From: Gemmatimonadota bacterium
GTDB lineage: Bacteria; Gemmatimonadota; Gemmatimonadetes; Gemmatimonadales; GWC2-71-9
Direction of reading: 5' to 3'
Assembly (NCBI GenBank): GCA_016874005.1
Contig: VGVQ01000008.1
Coordinates: forward strand, 1 to 64,000
DNA: 64,000 nt
Shown: positions 20,203-28,934 of the stretch, in pieces
How the letters are laid out: every line of letters begins with the position of its first letter
Position numbering within the stretch: the first letter of the stretch is position 1
Program-made: the position numbers and the translations under genes
The notes under the pieces: generated by a model
What the model saw: only the letters and a program-made list of their open reading frames with translations
Database searches by the model: none
What the model was told of the DNA's origin: nothing

Positions 20203-21611
20203 ACGGGAGGCGGGCGCTCGCGGCCCTGGCGCTCGCCCTCGCGATCGGGTGCGCCAACATGGGCGAGCCGCCCGGCGGCCCACCCGACGCCGCTCCGCCG
20301 GAGATCGTGGCCACCCTCCCGGAGTCGACCGGTGTCTTCCCCGACTTCCGAGGCGACGCGGAGTTTCGCTTCAACGAGATCGTCAGCGAAGGCAGCAGCC
20401 CCAATTTCGGGCTGGGCACCGGCGATCTCGAAAAGCTGATCGTGTTGTCGCCCAGCAGAGACGTCCCCGATGTCAACTGGAAGAAGAGCCGCATCGCGGT
20501 GCGGCCCCGGGGCGGCTGGCGACCCAACACGGTCTACCGGGTGGAACTGTTGCCGGGCGTCGTCGACCTCCGGTCCAACCGAGCCACCGACGGCCACATC
20601 ATGACCTTTACCACGGGGGCCCCCATGCCCACTCGGTACCTCGAGGGCCGGGTGGTCGATTGGAGCAGCCGTCGCCCCGAGGCCCGTGGCTTGGTCGAGG
20701 CCACCCTGCTGCCCGACTCGCTCAGCTATCGAACACTGGCCGACTCGACCGGGACCTTTCGATTCGGCCCCCTCCCCGACGGAACCTATCTCGTCGCGGG
20801 GGTGCTCGATCAGAACCGGAATAGCCGGCGGGAAGCCCGGGAATCGTACGACACCGTGACCGTGGCGGCGGGGCGCGATTCGGTCGGTGAATTGTGGGCC
20901 TTCAAACACGATACCGTCGCTGCTCGAATCCAAACGCTGGCCGCCGTCGATTCGATGGGCATCGAGGTGCAATTCAATCAGCAGCTCAACCCCTACGCGT
21001 CGGTGGCGCCCGACTCGGTCCGGATCCGCCGGCTGCCCGACTCGACGGATGTGGCAGTCGAGGCCGTCCTGCGGAAAGAGGCGTACGACTCGGTGTACAA
21101 CCGGCCCGAGCGCTCCGCCGCGCATTCGGCTCGGGCCGACAGCGCGGCCGCGAAAGCGCGGGCGGATTCCGTCGCTCGGGCCGATTCGGTCGCTCGAGCC
21201 GATTCGATTCGAGCGGCTCGACAGGCCGAACTCGCTCCCGGCGTCCGCCGGCGCGACCGCTCGACGACCCCCGTGCGTCGCCAAGAGGTGGCGGCACTGA
21301 CCACCAAGCCGCCCTTGTCCGATCGCCTGGTTGTCCGGCTGCGGAGCCCGCTCGCGGCCGGAACCCGATACCTCGTCGAGTTCAAAGCGATCGAGAGTGT
21401 GAGCCGAGTCACCGGTCGCGCGATCCAGGGCTTCCAGGTGCCGGTGCCCAAGCCGCCGGACACCACCAAAGCGCGAGCCGACTCGGCCCGTGCCGACTCA
21501 GCCCGGGCCGACACCACTCGGGCGGCGCCACCGCCCGGACCGGTCCGGGTCGACTCGGCTCCACCGGATACCGCGCGCCGATTGCGGCGGGCGCGCCGAG
21601 GCGCTGGGTGA
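20199..21611 (+). CDS. Ig-like-domain lipoprotein with Ala-Asp-Ser repeat linkers
   Basis: The predicted lipoprotein has a signal peptide ending in lipobox LAIG-C. It then has an SbsA/Big_5-like Ig domain (about 35-145: APPEIVATLPESTGVF...PNTVYRVELLPGVVDLRSN), followed by a carboxypeptidase-regulatory-like segment (TFRFGPLPDGTYLVAGVLD). Two low-complexity linkers rich in ARADS repeats follow, one near residue 310 and one near 435. The GTG at 20199 overlaps the valS TGA by GTGA and puts the signal peptide at the start; GTG 20190 is an alternative. It is likely an outer-envelope or surface structural protein. The function is unknown. Confidence 0.8.
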   Translation: MNGRRALAALALALAIGCANMGEPPGGPPDAAPPEIVATLPESTGVFPDFRGDAEFRFNEIVSEGSSPNFGLGTGDLEKLIVLSPSRDVPDVNWKKSRIAVRPRGGWRPNTVYRVELLPGVVDLRSNRATDGHIMTFTTGAPMPTRYLEGRVVDWSSRRPEARGLVEATLLPDSLSYRTLADSTGTFRFGPLPDGTYLVAGVLDQNRNSRREARESYDTVTVAAGRDSVGELWAFKHDTVAARIQTLAAVDSMGIEVQFNQQLNPYASVAPDSVRIRRLPDSTDVAVEAVLRKEAYDSVYNRPERSAAHSARADSAAAKARADSVARADSVARADSIRAARQAELAPGVRRRDRSTTPVRRQEVAALTTKPPLSDRLVVRLRSPLAAGTRYLVEFKAIESVSRVTGRAIQGFQVPVPKPPDTTKARADSARADSARADTTRAAPPPGPVRVDSAPPDTARRLRRARRGAG

Positions 21612-22957
21612 GCGGCGACGGTCGCCGCGCGCTGCCATCGGTCGACACGCTGCTTCGGCTTCCGGAGATCGCGGTCCTGGTTCAATCCCACCCGCGGAAT
21701 GTCGTCGTCGCGGCCGTTCGAGATTCGGTCGCCGCCGCTCGCCACGCGGGAGAACCGCCCGAGGACTGGGCCGCCGACATCGCCGAGCGGGTCGACCAGC
21801 GGGCCGCCCCCTCGTTGTTTCCGGTCGTCAATGCGACCGGAGTGATCCTCCACACCAACCTTGGCCGGGCGCCGCTGGCCCCAGCGGCACTGGAGGCAGT
21901 CACCCGGATCGCCGCCGGCTATTCGAACCTGGAGCTCGACGCCGCGACCGGGAAACGCGGAAGCCGCCTCGATCATTGCGCCTCGTTGATCGCGGAGACC
22001 ACTGGGGCCGAAGCCGGGTTCGTGGTCAACAACGCCGCGGGCGCCCTGGTCCTGGCCCTCAATGCCCTGGCCGCCGGCCGGGAGGTCGTCATCTCCCGGG
22101 GCGAGCTGATCGAGATCGGCGGCAGCTTCCGAATCCCGGAGATCCTCGAGAAGAGCGGCGCGACCCTTCGAGAAGTCGGGACCACCAACCGAACCCACTT
22201 GGCCGACTACCGGCGAGCGATCGGGCCGAACACCGGCGCGGTCCTGGTGGTCCATCGGTCGAACTTCGCGATGGATGGCTTCGTCGCGACCCCCGAACCG
22301 GCCGAGATCGCCGAGGTTGCCCGGGCCGCCGCCGTCCCCCTGATCCACGACGTCGGAAGCGGTCTGATGGTGGACCTGGCCGACCTGGGACTCTCCGGCG
22401 AACCCATCGTACCCGCCGCTGTGCGGGTGGCCGATCTGGTGGTCTTCAGCGGCGACAAGCTGCTCGGCGGCCCTCAGGCCGGGCTGCTGGCGGGCCGCCG
22501 CGCAACGATCGAGCCGCTGAAAAAGAATCCGTTCGCCCGGGCCATGCGGACCGACAAGATGACGCTCGCGGCCCTGGAGGCCACCCTTCGGCTCTATCGC
22601 GATCCGGCCGCCGCCCGTCGCGGAATTCCGGTGCTCGCGATGCTGTCGGCCACGCCGGAGCGGTTGGTCGAGCGGGCCACCGCCCTCGCGGCCGCGATCG
22701 GGACCCGGTGGGGCCCCGAGCTTGCCGAGGGGACCTCGGCCGTCGGCGGCGGTTCGTTCCCCGAGGCGACGCTGGCCACCACCTTGGTGAGCGTCCCGGG
22801 CGGGCGGACCGGCGCCAACGCGCTGGCCCTCGCGCTCCGGCTCGGCGACCCGAGCGTCATGGTTCGAGTGGACGCGGATCGGGTCGTGCTCGACCCCCGC
22901 ACCATCGACGAGACCCAAGTCTGGGCCGTCGGCGCGGCGTTCGCCCGGATCGAGTAG
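21608..22957 (+). CDS. selA: L-seryl-tRNA(Sec) selenium transferase
   Basis: SelA is a PLP enzyme that converts Ser-tRNA(Sec) to Sec-tRNA(Sec) using selenophosphate, and forms a homodecamer. The 449 residues have the N-terminal helical tRNA-binding domain with LPSVDTLLR, followed by VVNATGVILHTNLGRAPL, NNAAGALVLALNALA, the RGELIEIGGSFRIPEI block and the PLP lysine in FSGDKLLGGPQAG (K284). This implies selenocysteine use if selB, selC and selD exist elsewhere; none is in this window. GTG 21608 overlaps the previous stop (GTGA), and the TAG shares its last G with the gmhB start. Some SelA-like folds have other roles, but the N-terminal domain favours true SelA. Confidence 0.92.
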   Translation: MSGDGRRALPSVDTLLRLPEIAVLVQSHPRNVVVAAVRDSVAAARHAGEPPEDWAADIAERVDQRAAPSLFPVVNATGVILHTNLGRAPLAPAALEAVTRIAAGYSNLELDAATGKRGSRLDHCASLIAETTGAEAGFVVNNAAGALVLALNALAAGREVVISRGELIEIGGSFRIPEILEKSGATLREVGTTNRTHLADYRRAIGPNTGAVLVVHRSNFAMDGFVATPEPAEIAEVARAAAVPLIHDVGSGLMVDLADLGLSGEPIVPAAVRVADLVVFSGDKLLGGPQAGLLAGRRATIEPLKKNPFARAMRTDKMTLAALEATLRLYRDPAAARRGIPVLAMLSATPERLVERATALAAAIGTRWGPELAEGTSAVGGGSFPEATLATTLVSVPGGRTGANALALALRLGDPSVMVRVDADRVVLDPRTIDETQVWAVGAAFARIE

Positions 22958-23505
22958 TGCGCCCCGCCGCGTTCTTGGACCGAGACGGGACCCTGATCGG
23001 GGACTCGGGGTTCGTGGCGGACGCCGCGACTGTCCGGTTGCTGCCCGGGGTCGAGCACGCCCTCGGCGAATGGCACCGGGCAGGCTACGCCCTGATCGTC
23101 GTGACCAACCAGTCGGGCATCGCCCGAGGCCTGATCACCTGGCCCCAGTATCATGCCGTGGCGGCCCGGATCGACGCGCTGCTCGGGGCCGCCGGCCTTT
23201 GGCTCGACGCGACCTACGTCTGCCCCCACTGGCCCGAGGTCACCGGCCCGTGCGACTGCCGGAAGCCGGGGCTGGCCCTGTACCGCCAGGCCGCCGCCGA
23301 GCGGGGCCTGGACTTGAGCCGCTCGGTCTGGGTCGGTGACCGAGTCCGCGACGTGGCGCCGAGCCGGGCGTTCGGCGGCCAGGGCTTCCTGATCGGCGCC
23401 TCCACCGAAGACGACGAGGGATTCCCGCGGGTCGGCGACTTGCCCGCCGCCGCGGCGCTCTCGATCGCGGGGGCTCGGTCGACGCCGCCCCCGGCTGGCC
23501 GTTAG
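22957..23505 (+). CDS. gmhB: D-glycero-D-manno-heptose-1,7-bisphosphate 7-phosphatase (HAD family)
   Basis: This 182-residue HAD phosphatase has the nucleophile motif FLDRDGT (D8, D10), the VTNQSGIARG Thr motif, a C-x-H...C-x-C zinc loop (CPHWPEVTGPCDCRKP), the following Lys in RKP, and WVGDRVRDV as the last acid motif. The zinc loop separates GmhB and histidinol-phosphate phosphatase from other HADs. GmhB makes heptose-1-phosphate for LPS core synthesis, fitting a Gram-negative envelope. GTG 22957 overlaps the selA stop by one base. Histidinol phosphatase remains an alternative. Confidence 0.85.
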   Translation: MRPAAFLDRDGTLIGDSGFVADAATVRLLPGVEHALGEWHRAGYALIVVTNQSGIARGLITWPQYHAVAARIDALLGAAGLWLDATYVCPHWPEVTGPCDCRKPGLALYRQAAAERGLDLSRSVWVGDRVRDVAPSRAFGGQGFLIGASTEDDEGFPRVGDLPAAAALSIAGARSTPPPAGR

Positions 23506-23530
23506 GCAGGCCGTCCGGCCCGGCCGGACT

Positions 23531-23536
23531 TATATT
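23531..23536 (+). promoter_or_regulatory. Probable -10 box of purN-purH (leaderless)
   Basis: TATATT lies eight bases before the purN ATG at 23545. A start about seven bases downstream of a -10 box would put transcription at or next to the ATG, and no Shine-Dalgarno fits in the gap. No clear -35 box is visible. The same spacing is seen at 48945 and at prs. Confidence 0.5.
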
Positions 23537-23544
23537 GGCGGGTT

Positions 23545-25674
23545 ATGCCGCTCCGGGTAGCCGTCTGCGTCTCGGGCCGCGGGAGCAACCTGCGGTCTCT
23601 GGTGGACGAGCTGAGCGCCGACCGCGCAGCCGAGGTGGTGCTCGTCATCAGCAATCGAGCCGACGCCGGCGCGATCGCGTTCGCCCACGCGGCGGGGATC
23701 CCGACCGCGATCCTGGGCGACCCGGACGACCCCGCCGAGTGGCTCCGGATCTTGGCGGCGGCCGCGCCGGAGCTGGTTGTCCTGGCCGGCTTCCTGAAAC
23801 GGGTGCCGCCCGCGGTGGTGACGGCCTACCGGGGGCGGATCATCAACATTCACCCTGCCCTGTTGCCGAAGTTCGGCGGGCCGGGCATGTACGGCATCCG
23901 GGTGCACCGGGCGGTGCTGGCGGCCGGGGAGCGTGAGTCGGGAGCCACGGTGCATGTGGTCACCGCCGAGTACGACGAGGGACCGATTCTCGCCCAGGGC
24001 AAGGTTCCGGTCCTGGCGGGAGATACCCCCGAGACGCTGGCGGCTCGAGTGCTGGCAGTGGAGCATCGCTTGTTGCCGGCCGCGGTGCGAGTCGCGGCGG
24101 CCGCGGGGCAGTTGACCCCGTTTACCTTCGACGCAGTGGGAGCCATGAAGCGCGCCCTCATCTCGGTCAGTGACAAACGCGGCATCGTCGAGTTCGCGAA
24201 GGGGCTGGTCGACCTGGGATTCGAACTGGTGTCGACCGGCGGAACCGCGGCGACTTTGGCCAAGGCGGGACTCGCGGTCACCGCGGTGGACGATGTCACC
24301 GGCTTTCCGGAAATGCTCGATGGCCGGGTCAAGACCCTCCATCCCCGGATCCACGCCGGCCTCCTGGCCCAGCACGACAACGAAGCCCACACCAGTACCC
24401 TGGCGCAACACGGGATCAAGCGGTTCGACCTGGTGGCGGTGAATCTCTACCCGTTCCAGGCTACCGTGTCGGCGCCGGACGTCACCTTCGAAAACGCCAT
24501 CGAGAACATCGATGTCGGGGGCCCCTCGATGTTGCGGGCCGCCGCCAAGAACCACCAGTTCGTCTTGCCGGTCGTCGATCCGACCGACTACCCTCGGGTG
24601 CTCGAGCTGTTCCGCGAGGGCACCATTGCGCCGGCCATTCGGCGCGATTTCGCCGCCAAGGTCTTCTCCCACACTTCCGACTACGACACCGCGATCGCCG
24701 GCTATCTGACGGTCCGCAACGACAGCCTGCCACCCCGGCTCAATCTCTCGGTCGAGAAGCTGCTCGAGCTGCGGTACGGTGAGAACCCCGACCAGCGAGC
24801 CGCGCTCTACGCCTCCGAGGAACCGCGGGGGATCCGGGATCTCAAGCAGCGCCAGGGCAAGGAGCTGTCGTTCAACAACCTCCTCGACATCGACGCCGCC
24901 ACCTCGGCGGTGGCGGTCTGGAAGAACCGACCGGCCTGCTGCATCGTCAAACACACCACGCCCTGCGGGATCGCGGTCGGGCAGACCGCCCTGGAGGCGC
25001 TCGAGAAGGCCCGCGCCACGGATCCGCTCTCGGCGTTCGGCGGTGTCATCGCCTGCAACACGGTCATCGACCGAGCCATCGCTGAAGCCCTCCGCGACCT
25101 GTTCTTTGAGGTCATCGTGGCGCCATCCGTTCACGAAGATGCCCTCGAGGTTTTCACCGAGAAAAAGAACCTCCGAGTGGTCGAGCTGCCGATCGGAACG
25201 CCGGCGGCGGCCCTCGACTGGAAACGGGTCCGAGGCGGTTTCTTGGTGCAGGATCGCTTCGGGTTCGACCCGAGTGAGGCCGGGTGGACGGTTCCAACCA
25301 GCCGGAAGCCCACCACCGAGGAGCTGAACGAGCTCCGCTTCGCCTGGGCGGCGGTGACGACGGTCAAGTCGAACGCGATCCTGCTGGCCCGAGACGAGCA
25401 AGCCATCGGCATCGGCGCCGGCCAGATGAGTCGAGTGGATGCGGTCTTCCTGGCGATCCACAAGGCCCGCCAGCAGGGACATGCCCTGGCCGGCTCGGTT
25501 CTCGCCTCGGACGGGTTCTTCCCCTTCCCCGATGGGGTCGAGGAAGCGGCCCAGGCGGGGGTCACCGGCATCATCCAGCCGGGTGGGTCGGTCCGCGACG
25601 CCGAGGTCATCGCGGCGGCCAATCGGCTCGGGATCGCGATGGTCGTCACCGGCCGCCGGATGTTCCGGCACTAA
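23545..25674 (+). CDS. purNH: Fused phosphoribosylglycinamide formyltransferase / AICAR formyltransferase-IMP cyclohydrolase
   Basis: One 709-residue frame joins two purine enzymes. Residues 1-195 are PurN (GAR transformylase) with SGRGSNL, the catalytic NIHPALLPKFGG (N101, H103), SGATVHVV and D144 in EYDEGPI. Residues 201-709 are PurH: ALISVSDKRGIVEFA, STGGTA, DGRVKTLHPRIHAGLLA, ELRYGENPDQRAALY, SFNNLLDIDAA, VKHTTPCG and a C-terminal FFPFPDGVEEAA block. Both halves use 10-formyl-THF, so fusion is pathway-sensible. An in-frame ATG at 24145 begins the PurH part, with GGGAG only two bases away, so separate PurH initiation is possible but poor. There is no stop between the halves. Confidence 0.93.
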   Translation: MPLRVAVCVSGRGSNLRSLVDELSADRAAEVVLVISNRADAGAIAFAHAAGIPTAILGDPDDPAEWLRILAAAAPELVVLAGFLKRVPPAVVTAYRGRIINIHPALLPKFGGPGMYGIRVHRAVLAAGERESGATVHVVTAEYDEGPILAQGKVPVLAGDTPETLAARVLAVEHRLLPAAVRVAAAAGQLTPFTFDAVGAMKRALISVSDKRGIVEFAKGLVDLGFELVSTGGTAATLAKAGLAVTAVDDVTGFPEMLDGRVKTLHPRIHAGLLAQHDNEAHTSTLAQHGIKRFDLVAVNLYPFQATVSAPDVTFENAIENIDVGGPSMLRAAAKNHQFVLPVVDPTDYPRVLELFREGTIAPAIRRDFAAKVFSHTSDYDTAIAGYLTVRNDSLPPRLNLSVEKLLELRYGENPDQRAALYASEEPRGIRDLKQRQGKELSFNNLLDIDAATSAVAVWKNRPACCIVKHTTPCGIAVGQTALEALEKARATDPLSAFGGVIACNTVIDRAIAEALRDLFFEVIVAPSVHEDALEVFTEKKNLRVVELPIGTPAAALDWKRVRGGFLVQDRFGFDPSEAGWTVPTSRKPTTEELNELRFAWAAVTTVKSNAILLARDEQAIGIGAGQMSRVDAVFLAIHKARQQGHALAGSVLASDGFFPFPDGVEEAAQAGVTGIIQPGGSVRDAEVIAAANRLGIAMVVTGRRMFRH

Positions 25675-25675
25675 G

Positions 25676-27907
25676 ATGACCCGGGAGCGTCCGCCGTATC
25701 TCCAAGCCGGGGTCATCGCCCTGGCGGTCTTCGCGATCTACCTCGTCACCCTGGCGCCGACCACCGCGTTCTGGGACACTTCGGAATACATCGCCGCCGC
25801 CAAGACGTTAGGCATTCCCCACCCGCCCGGGAACCCGCTGTTCGTGCTGCTGGCTCACGTCTTCGGGTTGTTGCCGCTGGCCGCCTCTTACGCGGAGCGG
25901 ATCAACCTCTTCGCGGCCGTGACCAGCGCGTTGGGCGCCGGCTGCTGGTTCCTGGTCTCGGAGCGCTGGCTTCGGGCCGTGGTGCCCGCCCGGTGGCCAC
26001 GGTTCCTGGCGGCCGCGGCGGGGGTGCTGGTCGGCGCGACCATGTGGACGGTGTGGAACCAGTCGACCGTGAACGAAAAAGTCTACACCGTCTCGATGTT
26101 CTTCATGGCACTGGTGACCTGGCTCGCGGTCCACTGGGGCGACGACGAACCCGGGGCCCATCGCGACCGGTGGCTGATCCTGATCGCCTATCTTCTCGCC
26201 CTGACGTCGACCAATCACATGATGGGCGTGCTCGCCGCTCCGGCGGTGGCGATCTACGTGCTCTGGACCGATTGGCGGGTGCTGACCCGCCCCTGGGTGC
26301 TCCTCGGGATTGGCATCGTGGTGATCATCGGGCTCACCCCGAATCATGTCTTCCTTCCGATCCGGGCGGCCCAGTTCCCTCCGATCAACGAGGGCGAGCC
26401 GGTCGGGTTCAACGCCATCTGCGCGCTGTCCGGCGGGCTGGCGCAGTGCAGCCAGGCGCTCGCCGACGTGCTCGGGCGGGTCCAATACGGCAAGCCGTCG
26501 GTCTTCGACAGCCCAATCGACGGGACCCCGCGCTCAGGAGCGCTCGTCTGGGCCCAGCTTGAGAATTACTGGCAGTATTTCACCTGGCAGTTCGCCCGCG
26601 ACTGGGGTCGGCTCGCCAACGTCTTCGCGGTGGCGTTCGCGGCCACCGGGCTGTACGGGCTGTATCAGCTCGTGAAACGCGACCGTCGGGCGGGGCTCGC
26701 CGCGGCGGCCATGTTCTTCACCCTCACCTTGGCATTGATCTTCTACCTCAACTTCAAGTACGGCTACTCGATCTACCCCGACCGCGCCGACATCACCGAC
26801 GAGATGCGGGAGGTCCGCGAGCGCGACTACTTCTTCGTCTGCTCCTTCGCCTTCTTCGGAACCCTGGTGGCGGCCGGGCTCGGGAGCGGGATGACCGCGA
26901 TCGCCCGCCGTTTCGGCGGAGACCATGACGGCTCGCCGGGGTGGCGCCTGGCGATGCCCCTCGGCGCGGTGGCCCTGATTCCGTTGTTCGGCAACCGGGT
27001 CACGGCCACCCGCGATCACGAGTTTGCCGCCCGCGACTTCGCCAGGGATCTGCTCGAGTCGGTGGAGCCGTACGGGATTCTGATCACCGCCGGCGACAAC
27101 GACACCTTCCCGCTCTGGTACGCCCAGGAAGTGGAAGGCATCCGGCCGGACGTGACCGTGGCGAACATGTCGCTGATGAATACCGAATGGCACCTGAAGC
27201 AGCTCCGGCGCCGGGAGGCGCCGGCCTTCGACCCGGCGAAGTCCATCGAGTTATGGCGGCAGCCCGACTCGGTCGGGATCGCGTTAGGCGATTCCACGGT
27301 CACGGCCGGCGGCTGGATCCAGCCCGATCGGAGCGTCTTCAACGTCTCGGAAGACGAGCTCAACACCTTGCCGGAGTACGTCGAGTCGCCGAAGCAGCCG
27401 ATTCGTTACGGCAACGTCACCCTCCAGTTCCGGCGACCGTACCTCGACCGGAAGGACCTCGCCACCATCTTCCTGATTCGCGACAACCTGGGGCGGCGCC
27501 CGATCTACTTCAGTTGGAGCGCCGGCTCGTTCCCGGACGCCACCCTGGGCCTGTCGCCCTACCTGGTCTCCCAGGGGTTCGTCCGCAAGCTCTACCCCGG
27601 GCCGGTGGTCCCAGGGGGGCCGGTGGTCCAGAGCCTCGGCATGGGGTTCGTCGATCTGGACCGATCGCGGAGCCTCCTCGACAAAGCCTACCGCTGGCAG
27701 AGCGCGGCGAGGGACCGGCCTCGAGGTTGGGTCGACAACCCGTCCCGGTCTATCTTGGATCTCTACGGGGTGATCTACGCCGGGGTGGCGGAGACCTTCC
27801 GCCAGCACGGGGACTCCGCCACCGCGGCCCGGGCCGACTCGATCGCGATCGCGGTCGCTCGGAGCCTTCGGCCCCGTGGCGCGGCCCTCCCGGCCGGGGC
27901 GCCCTGA
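25676..27907 (+). CDS. DUF2723-family multi-pass membrane protein
   Basis: The 743-residue protein has many hydrophobic spans in the N-terminal two thirds and a soluble C-terminal part. The opening segment, with APTTAFWDTSEYIAAAKTLGIPHPPGNPLF, is the DUF2723 hallmark and resembles GT-C glycosyltransferases such as protein O-mannosyltransferases, with an acidic residue (WDTSE) in the first extracytoplasmic loop. Some family members transfer sugars to proteins, so a lipid-linked-sugar transferase role is reasonable but inferred. It starts at ATG 25676, one base after the purNH stop. The tail (about 630-740) has TPR-like helices. It is followed by tRNA-Ser. Confidence 0.85.
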   Translation: MTRERPPYLQAGVIALAVFAIYLVTLAPTTAFWDTSEYIAAAKTLGIPHPPGNPLFVLLAHVFGLLPLAASYAERINLFAAVTSALGAGCWFLVSERWLRAVVPARWPRFLAAAAGVLVGATMWTVWNQSTVNEKVYTVSMFFMALVTWLAVHWGDDEPGAHRDRWLILIAYLLALTSTNHMMGVLAAPAVAIYVLWTDWRVLTRPWVLLGIGIVVIIGLTPNHVFLPIRAAQFPPINEGEPVGFNAICALSGGLAQCSQALADVLGRVQYGKPSVFDSPIDGTPRSGALVWAQLENYWQYFTWQFARDWGRLANVFAVAFAATGLYGLYQLVKRDRRAGLAAAAMFFTLTLALIFYLNFKYGYSIYPDRADITDEMREVRERDYFFVCSFAFFGTLVAAGLGSGMTAIARRFGGDHDGSPGWRLAMPLGAVALIPLFGNRVTATRDHEFAARDFARDLLESVEPYGILITAGDNDTFPLWYAQEVEGIRPDVTVANMSLMNTEWHLKQLRRREAPAFDPAKSIELWRQPDSVGIALGDSTVTAGGWIQPDRSVFNVSEDELNTLPEYVESPKQPIRYGNVTLQFRRPYLDRKDLATIFLIRDNLGRRPIYFSWSAGSFPDATLGLSPYLVSQGFVRKLYPGPVVPGGPVVQSLGMGFVDLDRSRSLLDKAYRWQSAARDRPRGWVDNPSRSILDLYGVIYAGVAETFRQHGDSATAARADSIAIAVARSLRPRGAALPAGAP

Positions 27908-27931
27908 CGGGCGGGTCCGATTGCAGCGTTA

Positions 27932-28018
27932 GGCGTGGTGGCAGAGTGGTTGAATGCACCGGTCTTGAAAACCGGCGAACCTCAACGGGTTCCGTGAGTT
28001 CGAATCTCACCCACGCCG
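27932..28018 (+). tRNA. tRNA-Ser (TGA)
   Basis: The 87-nt class II tRNA has acceptor GGCGTGG/CCACGCC, anticodon stem CCGGT/ACCGG around CTTGAAA (anticodon TGA), a long variable arm, T stem GTGAG/CTCAC with TTCGAAT, and discriminator G. CCA is not encoded. The anticodon TGA is shared with tRNA-Sec, but the seven-pair acceptor and normal T stem mark it as serine. Confidence 0.95.
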
Positions 28019-28238
28019 TTTTCCGATCGTTCGACCGACTGGTCCGAGGTCGGATCCTCCCCCTTCATCGAGGAACCGGCAGCACCAGCCGCTCCCGTTC
28101 CGCCGGCGAGCGTTCAGCGCCTCCAGGGCTGCCCCGGTTGCGGGGATAGCCCAACTAAGCACCGGGACTCGAGCCGCATCGTCCGCACCGAGGGTGGGGC
28201 CGCTTCAGGGCCTGAGCCCCGCCCGGGACCCGTGCTTG

Positions 28239-28264
28239 ACGTTGCCGGCGGCGAAGAGCAACGT
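28239..28264 (+). repeat. Inverted repeat before tag
   Basis: ACGTTGC (28239-28245) is complementary to GCAACGT (28258-28264) across a 12-base loop. It ends eight bases before the chosen tag ATG, so it could fold over the ribosome site or serve as an operator. Neither is shown. Confidence 0.35.
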
Positions 28265-28271
28265 TGCCGTG

Positions 28272-28901
28272 ATGAGTAGACTGCCCCAAGGCGTCGTCCG
28301 AGGCGAGGACGGCTTTGCCCGCTGCTGGTGGAGCGCCGCCACCCCCAAGTACCCTGCATACCACGACCACGAGTGGGGCCGCCCCGTCACCGATGACCGA
28401 ACCCTGTTCGAGAAACTTTGTCTCGAGGGATTCCAGTCCGGCCTCAGTTGGCTCACCATCCTCAACAAGCGCGACAATTTTCGCGCGGCGTTCGCGAACT
28501 TCGAGATCGACACGGTGGCCCGGTTCACCGGCCGCGAGGTGACCCGGCTTCTCGGCGATGCCGGCATTGTCCGCCACCGCGGGAAGATCGAATCGACGAT
28601 CAACAATGCTCGCCGAGCCTTGGACTTGATCGGCGAAGCCGGATCGCTGTCGGCCTACCTCTGGCGGTACGAACCCCCGCCGTCGAGCCGGCCCCGGCGG
28701 TTGACCAAGGCCGCCCTGAGCGCGATGACCACGAGTCCGCAGTCGGTCGCCCTCTCCAAGGACCTCAAGAAACGGGGCTGGACCTTCGTCGGGCCGACCA
28801 CCTGCTATGCCTTCATGCAAGCCATGGGACTGGTGAACGACCACCTGGAGGGTTGTCCCGCGAGGACGCTCGCGCTCCAGGCCCGCGAGAATCTCCGCTG
28901 A
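28272..28901 (+). CDS. tag: DNA-3-methyladenine glycosylase I
   Basis: Tag excises 3-methyladenine from alkylated DNA. The 209-residue protein has the family signature near the N-terminus (C18 in RCWWSA, then YHDHEWG), EGFQSGLSWLTILNKRDNFRAAF, and the C-terminal TTCYAFMQAMGLVNDHLEGC, which supplies the structural zinc His and Cys. It is slightly longer than E. coli Tag (187). I begin at ATG 28272; GTG 28269 directly before it and longer frames upstream are possible. It converges on the M24 peptidase with a 33-bp gap. Confidence 0.93.
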   Translation: MSRLPQGVVRGEDGFARCWWSAATPKYPAYHDHEWGRPVTDDRTLFEKLCLEGFQSGLSWLTILNKRDNFRAAFANFEIDTVARFTGREVTRLLGDAGIVRHRGKIESTINNARRALDLIGEAGSLSAYLWRYEPPPSSRPRRLTKAALSAMTTSPQSVALSKDLKKRGWTFVGPTTCYAFMQAMGLVNDHLEGCPARTLALQARENLR

Positions 28902-28934
28902 AGCCTGCCGAAGGATCGGGCTGGTCGGCGCGGC

